Below, in pieces: positions 57,994-62,682 of a stretch of DNA of 62,682 nucleotides. Numbering within the stretch: position 1 is the stretch's first letter; each line of letters begins with the position of its first letter. A program made the position numbers and the translations under genes. The notes under the pieces were generated by a model. It was not told the origin of the DNA. It saw only the letters and a list, made by a program, of their open reading frames with translations, and did no database searches. Origin of the DNA: Lachnospiraceae bacterium (GTDB lineage Bacteria; Bacillota; Clostridia; Lachnospirales; Lachnospiraceae); contig JAFZGJ010000125.1 in assembly GCA_017555455.1 (NCBI GenBank), positions 1-62,682 on the forward strand, given 5' to 3'.

Positions 57994-58912
57994 TTCGACA
58001 AAAAAGAAAATAGAAGACATTTTCATTAAAGATATGCAAAAACAATCAACCGGATTATTTCAAGTGTTACAAAGAGATAAAGTAAAATTATTATTAGAGG
58101 AAAGATATGAATTTTTATATAATATATTTTATGATGATACAGGAAAAGTATTGAAGGAAAATGTAAAAGAGTTTTTATTGTCTGATAGACAGAAAATGAA
58201 AGAATTGATGATAAAATCACCGACAGTCAATGAAAAAGATTCAAAGATTTTACAAAATGAAATATTTAGATATGATACTTTTTCTAAAAGAAATAGTGCA
58301 TATGAGATATTGGAGAAATTACAGGTTAATGTGTGTCCATATTGTAATAGACAATATACATTTACATTAGTGGGAGATAGTGTGCGACCGCAATTCGACC
58401 ATTACTATCCTAAATCAAAATACCCATACTTGGCAATATCACTATATAATTTGATACCTTGTTGTGGAATATGTAATTTGGCAAAAGAAACTCTTGATAC
58501 CTTGAAAAAGCCCATACTATATCCTTATGAGGAGGAATTTGGAGAGGAGATAAAATTTGTGGTTCAGGAAGATACGCTAAGGGCAATGCAAGGGTTTTCG
58601 GATGAATTTAGTATAAAAATTAAAGCTACTTTTACAGAGGATAACGAGTTAATGAAAAAAATCAATACTCAGGTAGAGGAATTAAAATTGGAAAGATTAT
58701 ATAATAAGCATAAGGACTATATTCAAGATCTTGTTAAGAATAGTTATATTAATTCACAGGAAAGAATAGATGAATTGTTAAAAAAATTTCCGGGTTTATA
58801 TAATTCAAAAGAGGAAATGCAAAGAGTTTTAATGATGAATTATGTGGAAAAGGAAGATTGGGGAAAACGTCCATTGGCAAAATTAACGGCTGATATTTAT
58901 AATAGCGTTTAG
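57971..58912 (+). CDS. HNH nuclease, PtuB-like
   Basis: A 313-residue protein with an HNH domain near residues 120-170: CPYCNRQ, then FDHYYPKSKYPYLAISLYN, then CGICN. The two Cys pairs bind structural zinc and the His and Asn form the metal-dependent active site. It overlaps the ATPase gene by 23 bases. With that ATPase it forms a Septu-like core. The flanking helical regions are longer than the HNH core and may contact the ATPase. Confidence 0.82.
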   Translation: MIKIQLTDSTKKKIEDIFIKDMQKQSTGLFQVLQRDKVKLLLEERYEFLYNIFYDDTGKVLKENVKEFLLSDRQKMKELMIKSPTVNEKDSKILQNEIFRYDTFSKRNSAYEILEKLQVNVCPYCNRQYTFTLVGDSVRPQFDHYYPKSKYPYLAISLYNLIPCCGICNLAKETLDTLKKPILYPYEEEFGEEIKFVVQEDTLRAMQGFSDEFSIKIKATFTEDNELMKKINTQVEELKLERLYNKHKDYIQDLVKNSYINSQERIDELLKKFPGLYNSKEEMQRVLMMNYVEKEDWGKRPLAKLTADIYNSV

Positions 58913-59202
58913 GATATATGAAAGATATTAGATGCAATAGTAGTTGTATGGAACAGTACGGCAGTACCATGAATTTCCGGAGTATATGTGGTACGAATTT
59001 GAAAGTGCGGAATCAAAGGGGAAATATTTTAATGCCAATATTAAGGAGTAGTTTACGCCTTTGGGACATAGGGGGGAGAAAATGGGATGTATAAGCTGTA
59101 TTAGTGATTGAAAAAGAAGCATTCAAAGGAATAGTTATCTTTGGAACAATAGACCTTTGATTAATGTAGAGAAAATATGATAATATATAAGAAATTTATT
59201 AA
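58913..59202. other. Intergenic region with a possible gene remnant
   Basis: No intact gene is present. From 58944 to 59051 the + strand reads 35 codons ending in stop (GTVRQYHEFPEYMWYEF and on) without a start codon, and the codon use looks coding, so this may be a decayed gene fragment. A GGAACAATAGACCTTTGA motif at 59143 and a promoter at 59157 follow. Confidence 0.45.
59157..59184 (+). promoter_or_regulatory. Predicted promoter reading into the invertible segment
   Basis: TTGATT at 59157 and GATAAT at 59179 have a 16-base spacer. The promoter lies just outside the left inverted repeat and points towards thsA. It overlaps the end of the GAAC-type motif at 59143. Confidence 0.5.
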
Positions 59203-59225
59203 TAAAGGATAATCTTTAATTATCG
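59203..59225 (+). repeat. Left 23-bp inverted repeat (recombination site)
   Basis: The 23 bases are the exact reverse complement of 61428-61450. Inside the site TAAAG and CTTTA form short inverted arms around a six-base core GATAAT, the layout of a tyrosine-recombinase crossover site. It lies 47 bases before the thsA ATG. Confidence 0.9.
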
Positions 59226-59272
59226 GATAAAATAATTTGATATGTAATCAAAATATAAAATGAGGATTTTTT

Positions 59273-60619
59273 ATGATCAATAGAAAAGAATTTGTACGAG
59301 AATTTGCTGGTAAATGTAAAAATAACGAAGCAGCTTTGTTTTTAGGTGCCGGAATGTCAAGTGAAGCAGGATTACCTTCGTGGAAAAAACTTTTTGAGCC
59401 ATTGGCGAGAGAATTGAATATTAATCTTGATACTACAAATTATCAACTATACGATATTGCACAATTCTATGCAAATGATAAAGGAATTAGCCAATTATAT
59501 AAAAAAATGTCTTCTGAAATTAATAGAATTGATGAAACAAGTGAAACATTAGATGAATTGACTAATATGCAGTGTAATTCAATTTGGACTACAAATTTTG
59601 ATAAAGTAATTGAAAATAATTACTATAGAAAAGGAAAACGAACTAATATTATACATTCCTAAGAAAATCTTGTTAGTGTGGAACTAAATAAAAATATTAA
59701 TATTTTTAAATTGAATGGCGATATAGATAATTTGAAACACGCTGTGATTACCAAAAAAGATTTAGAAGAATATTTTGAAAAGCATAGATTATTGCTCTCT
59801 TTTTTTAAAAGAGAATTAGTAGTCAAAAGTTTTTTAATTATAGGGTATAGTTTCACAGATTCTTTGATTTTGTCTTGTATTTCGGAATTGAGTCAAGCTT
59901 TTGATGGTGAACATCCATATCACTATACAATAATGAAAAAAAGTAATGAGCCCGATTTTATAAATTTTGTATCTGACTTGGAAATAAGATACCATATAAA
60001 AACACTTCTTATTGAAGATTATGATGAAATAAAAGAAATTCTAAGAGATATAAACTATTATACCAATCAATATAATGTATTCATTTCAGGCTCTTATAGA
60101 GGAAATGACGAAAAGAAACTATTGGAAATAAGCAAGTTTTGTAATAAACTTACCTATTCTCTATATAAAGAAAATTTACGAATTATAAACGGATATGGAT
60201 ATAAAGTGGGATATTATATTGCAGCAGCTGCGACAAAAATAATGTTGGAAGAGAATGTTTCTTCTTTTGAAAAATATTTGTTAATGCATCCATTTGATGA
60301 GCATTTAACTTCGACACAACAATATAGGCATAGAGAATTCATGCTTTCAAAGGCTAATGTTGTCATTTTTATGTATGGTTTTGCTTCCGATGATAGTGGA
60401 ATGCTTGAGGAATTTCAAATTGCCAAAAAAGACCCACGTAAAATAATCATTCCATTAGGTTGTACAGGAGGTGCTGCCAAATTAATATATGATGAAGTAA
60501 AAGCAAATATTATCCAGTATCCATATTTAGAAAAAATCATAGACAATTTACTTAAAGAACAAAATTATGAAGATTTAATTTCATTAATACTTGATATAAT
60601 ACAACAGAATTTAGAGTAA
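59273..60619 (+). pseudogene. thsA: ThsA (SIR2-SLOG) of a Thoeris system, interrupted by a stop codon
   Basis: The full frame would encode about 448 residues. SIR2 part: FLGAGMSSEAGLPSW and WTTNFDKV with the catalytic Asn108. SLOG part from about residue 260: VFISGSYRGNDEKK and GYGYKVGYYIAAAA. A TAA at 59660 interrupts it at codon 130, and the frame continues unchanged after it. Codon 148 is Asn (AAT at 59714) in FKLNGD where ThsA has the catalytic His of HGD. Asn-to-His spacing of 40 residues equals that of the studied ThsA. Translation might restart at a GTG (59678) but without a ribosome site. Probably inactive. Confidence 0.82.
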
Positions 60620-61336
60620 TATTAATAAATTCATAATTACTAATTCGGCGATAATTAGTTCTTTATGATTATATGCAATATTTAGCTTTGTATAATGAGA
60701 TAAATATTCTATAGTCCGGCAATAATGCTCTGGAATATTTATAAGAGGCATATTTTCTTTGATATATTTGTAAACGCAATACAGTATGCATATACGTGCA
60801 TTAAAGTTATCTTTTGCCAAGTTAAGATATTCTGTCAAAATTGCTCTTAAATAATTGTCAGATAAACATTCTATCATTGAAAAGTTAATGTGGGGTGTAA
60901 CTTCCAATTCATTATATGCCATTTCGTCTAAAAGCATTTTAACAACTATTTGATTTATGGATGCAATACACTCCGTTGTTTCTGTCACCTCATTATATAT
61001 AAGGTTTTCAATCCTATTTTGTATTTCAACGGGCAATTCATTGAATGATATATTATACAATAATGGAAAAATAGAGATATTACGTTTTTTTGCTTCAGTA
61101 TAAATAAGAGATTCTTCTGTAATTGCACAAGGACTGTTCAGAAGATTTTTACTATAAATAATAATAAAATAATTGCAAAGTTCGATTGCCTTAACAAAAT
61201 TTTTTTCTTTTTTTCTATCACCTAAAATTAGTTCATGATAGTCATACCAGGTGTCATATCCATAATTTCTCAAATGATATAAACACGATTTAACAACACT
61301 ATATCTGTCTTGACTTGAAAAGCATAAGAAAATCAT
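60611..61336 (-). CDS. thsB: ThsB-like TIR-domain protein of a Thoeris system
   Basis: A 241-residue protein. Residues 1-135 are a TIR domain (IFLCFSSQDR, YGYDTWYDYHEL, YSKNLLNSPCAITEE with the likely catalytic Glu at 74 or 75). The C-terminal 100 residues are helical and unrecognised. ThsB proteins sense infection and make a cyclic ADP-ribose-type signal that activates ThsA. It converges on thsA, overlapping its end by nine bases. AAGGAG lies seven bases before the ATG. On the - strand it follows the recombinase gene after 104 bases, so it may share its transcript. Confidence 0.78.
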   Translation of the reverse strand: MIFLCFSSQDRYSVVKSCLYHLRNYGYDTWYDYHELILGDRKKEKNFVKAIELCNYFIIIYSKNLLNSPCAITEESLIYTEAKKRNISIFPLLYNISFNELPVEIQNRIENLIYNEVTETTECIASINQIVVKMLLDEMAYNELEVTPHINFSMIECLSDNYLRAILTEYLNLAKDNFNARICILYCVYKYIKENMPLINIPEHYCRTIEYLSHYTKLNIAYNHKELIIAELVIMNLLILL

Positions 61337-61427
61337 TTGCTGTCTCCTTCTGAAATAATTTACAAGTATAGAATCATAAACGCCGTAAAAACGATAATAG
61401 ATTAGATGTCGTATATACTTTCCTAAT

Positions 61428-61450
61428 CGATAATTAAAGATTATCCTTTA
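61428..61450 (-). repeat. Right 23-bp inverted repeat, overlapping the recombinase stop
   Basis: This is the reverse complement of 59203-59225 without mismatch. It contains the last two sense codons and the TAA of the recombinase gene, so inversion would leave that protein unchanged. The arms here extend to ATTAAAG and CTTTAAT around the GATAAT core. Confidence 0.9.
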
Positions 61451-62373
61451 ATCACCTCCATCTTATTTCTCGGATGCTTATGAAATAAAATATCTTTTTG
61501 CTTTACATTGGACACATGAGTATAGATTTCAGTTGTATTAATAGAACTGTGTCCAAGAATTTTTTGAATGTATCTGATATCTACATTTTGCTCTAGGAGA
61601 AGTGTGGCAAAAGAGTGGCGAAACATATGCGGAGTAATGTGTTGTTCAATTCCGGCCAGGTTCGCGTAGTGGTTAATCATATAGCGGACAGACTGATCCG
61701 ACAGGCGGTGTTGGAGGCGATTAACAAAAAAATAGCCACATATTTTAATGTCTTTATGAAAAGTTTTTCTATATAAAGACAACGCATCCAGTACATCAGG
61801 ATTTCCAATTTGTAAGATACGTTCTTTAGAACCTTTCCCATAAATCAAGATAGTATTATTAGTAAAATCTATATTTCCCGGTTGTAAAGTACATAGTTCG
61901 GAAATCCTCATACCGGTTGCGAATAGAAGTTCTATAACAGCAATGTCACGGATACAGCACTTTCTTTGATATTCTGTAGTTGCGCGTTCTTTTTGAAAAT
62001 ATAAAGTATTTAAAAAATTTTGGATTATATGAGCAGGTATTGTTCTAGGCAATAGTTTTGGTTCGCGGAAGCGAGTGTCTAATTTTGAAAAAGGGTTTAC
62101 AGATAATATATCTATGTATTCAAGATAATGAAAGAATGCTTTCAGAGTTGCAATCTTACGCTTGACCGTTTTGGGTTTATATTGTTTATGAAGAGTAGTA
62201 ATAAATTGATCAATGGTATTACGTGATAGAGAGTCAGTGGAAAGTAGAGAGATACAAAAGTCTGTATACTGTTTTAAATCAATGGTATATGCTTTCAATG
62301 TCTTGGTGTCCAGACGTTTTCTGAATTTGCAATATTCAAGATAGGTATTAATATAGTTATCTAAAGTCTTCAT
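61441..62373 (-). CDS. Tyrosine recombinase, XerC/D-like (probable invertase)
   Basis: A 310-residue recombinase with a complete catalytic set: Arg156 (GMRISEL), Lys180 (YGKGSKE), His249 and Arg252 (HMFRHSF), His275 (LGHSSI) and Tyr284 (EIYTHV). The N-terminal 90 residues form the SAM-like arm-binding domain. AAAGGAG is 11 bases before the ATG. The inverted repeats and its overlap with one of them make it the likely enzyme that inverts the Thoeris segment. An integrase for a larger element is the alternative. Confidence 0.9.
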   Translation of the reverse strand: MKTLDNYINTYLEYCKFRKRLDTKTLKAYTIDLKQYTDFCISLLSTDSLSRNTIDQFITTLHKQYKPKTVKRKIATLKAFFHYLEYIDILSVNPFSKLDTRFREPKLLPRTIPAHIIQNFLNTLYFQKERATTEYQRKCCIRDIAVIELLFATGMRISELCTLQPGNIDFTNNTILIYGKGSKERILQIGNPDVLDALSLYRKTFHKDIKICGYFFVNRLQHRLSDQSVRYMINHYANLAGIEQHITPHMFRHSFATLLLEQNVDIRYIQKILGHSSINTTEIYTHVSNVKQKDILFHKHPRNKMEVIKG

Positions 62374-62400
62374 AGATATAGGTTCTCCTTTTTTAGGAAT

Positions 62401-62429
62401 ATTATGAAATGGGGAAAATCATTTGTCTA
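62401..62429 (-). promoter_or_regulatory. Predicted recombinase promoter
   Basis: On the - strand TAGACA and CATAAT have a 17-base spacer, ending about 28 bases before the recombinase ATG. GAAC-type motifs at 62439 and 62461 lie just upstream of it. Confidence 0.5.
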
Positions 62430-62638
62430 TATATTTTAGGAACTAAAGGTAAGAAATTAAGAACAATAGTACCTTTGAATTGAGTTTAAAAATTAGTAGA
62501 ATAATAAGAAATAGTAATTTGTGAATGCAATGGGAAACGATGGATAATTCTAAATTATCTATATATAGAGACAACTATTTATTACAAATGAGTTCTTTTA
62601 TTAACTTTACGTACATATATTTTGATAGGAGGTTAACT

Positions 62639-62682
62639 ATGAAGTTTTTAGTAATATGTGATTATCGTGAAAACTTTAAAAA
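62639..62682 (+). CDS. Start of an unidentified gene (3' partial)
   Basis: AGGAGG at 62627 lies six bases before an ATG, and the frame MKFLVICDYRENF stays open to the window end. Fourteen codons are too few to name a family. A possible promoter (TTGTGA 62519, GATAAT 62543) lies upstream in the otherwise gene-free stretch 62430-62638. Confidence 0.6.
   Translation, partial: MKFLVICDYRENFK

Noticed and set aside
59678-60619. Second half of thsA as an independent gene starting at GTG
   Set aside because: There is no ribosome site, the frame is the same as the upstream SIR2 part, and the SIR2 fold would be cut in two.
61441-62373. Recombinase as integrase of a mobile element covering the defence island
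   Set aside because: No matching direct repeats or tRNA end were found in the window; the exact inverted repeats fit inversion better.
62542-62559. A sequence like the inverted-repeat core (15 of 18 bases) on the far side of the recombinase gene, as a third recombination site
   Set aside because: The TAAAG/CTTTA arms are absent and AT-rich sequence makes such a match likely by chance.

Overview
The window looks like a low-GC Gram-positive anaerobe of the Clostridia, most likely a Lachnospiraceae gut bacterium. The basis is an AT-rich base composition, strong AGGAGG-type ribosome binding sites, a response regulator with a Spo0A-like output domain, and proteins typical of that family (LtaS-like and YidC-sulfatase membrane proteins, two-domain GT4 transferases). 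The genus cannot be fixed from the sequence. No rRNA, tRNA or CRISPR array was seen.

Region 1 (1-42560, all on the + strand) is a long cell-surface polysaccharide locus. It holds many glycosyltransferases (GT4, GT2, GT11 fucosyltransferase-like, GT17, DUF5672-like), GT-C-like membrane proteins, a Wzx-type flippase, a Wzy-like polymerase, an ABC exporter, two glutamine-dependent asparagine synthase homologues and an NAD-dependent epimerase. It also carries phosphoglycerol chemistry: a TagF-like CDP-glycerol transferase, an LtaS-like transferase, a GDPD phosphodiesterase and a YidC-sulfatase fusion. Three separate MBOAT/SGNH acyl-transfer modules are present. Two of the MBOATs end in the hexapeptide FIYFQF. 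The third works with an FkbH-like protein, an acyl carrier protein and an overlooked 40-residue membrane microprotein ending in VLYQGF, which makes it a Dlt-like acylation operon with a different acyl-loading front end.

Region 2 (42557-45940) is regulatory: a GHKL sensor kinase and a response regulator with a Spo0A-like output domain on the - strand, a 14-codon ORF with a strong, hairpin-masked ribosome binding site between them, and two paralogous XRE-type repressors on the + strand.

Region 3 (46044-62682) is a defence island. In order it has an Avs-like NACHT ATPase with an N-terminal PD-(D/E)xK nuclease, a SIR2-HerA pair, an operon with a zinc-metallopeptidase-like protein, an AAA ATPase and an HNH nuclease (Septu-like core), a Thoeris pair (ThsA SIR2-SLOG and ThsB TIR, convergent) and a tyrosine recombinase. 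The Thoeris pair lies between perfect 23-bp inverted repeats, one of which overlaps the last codons of the recombinase gene. I infer an invertible segment that exchanges which Thoeris gene faces an outside promoter and which lies behind the recombinase. In this copy thsA carries an in-frame stop and an Asn in place of the expected catalytic His, so it is probably inactive. A GAAC-type motif recurs upstream of the XRE genes, thsA and the recombinase, and may tie the island to its own regulators.
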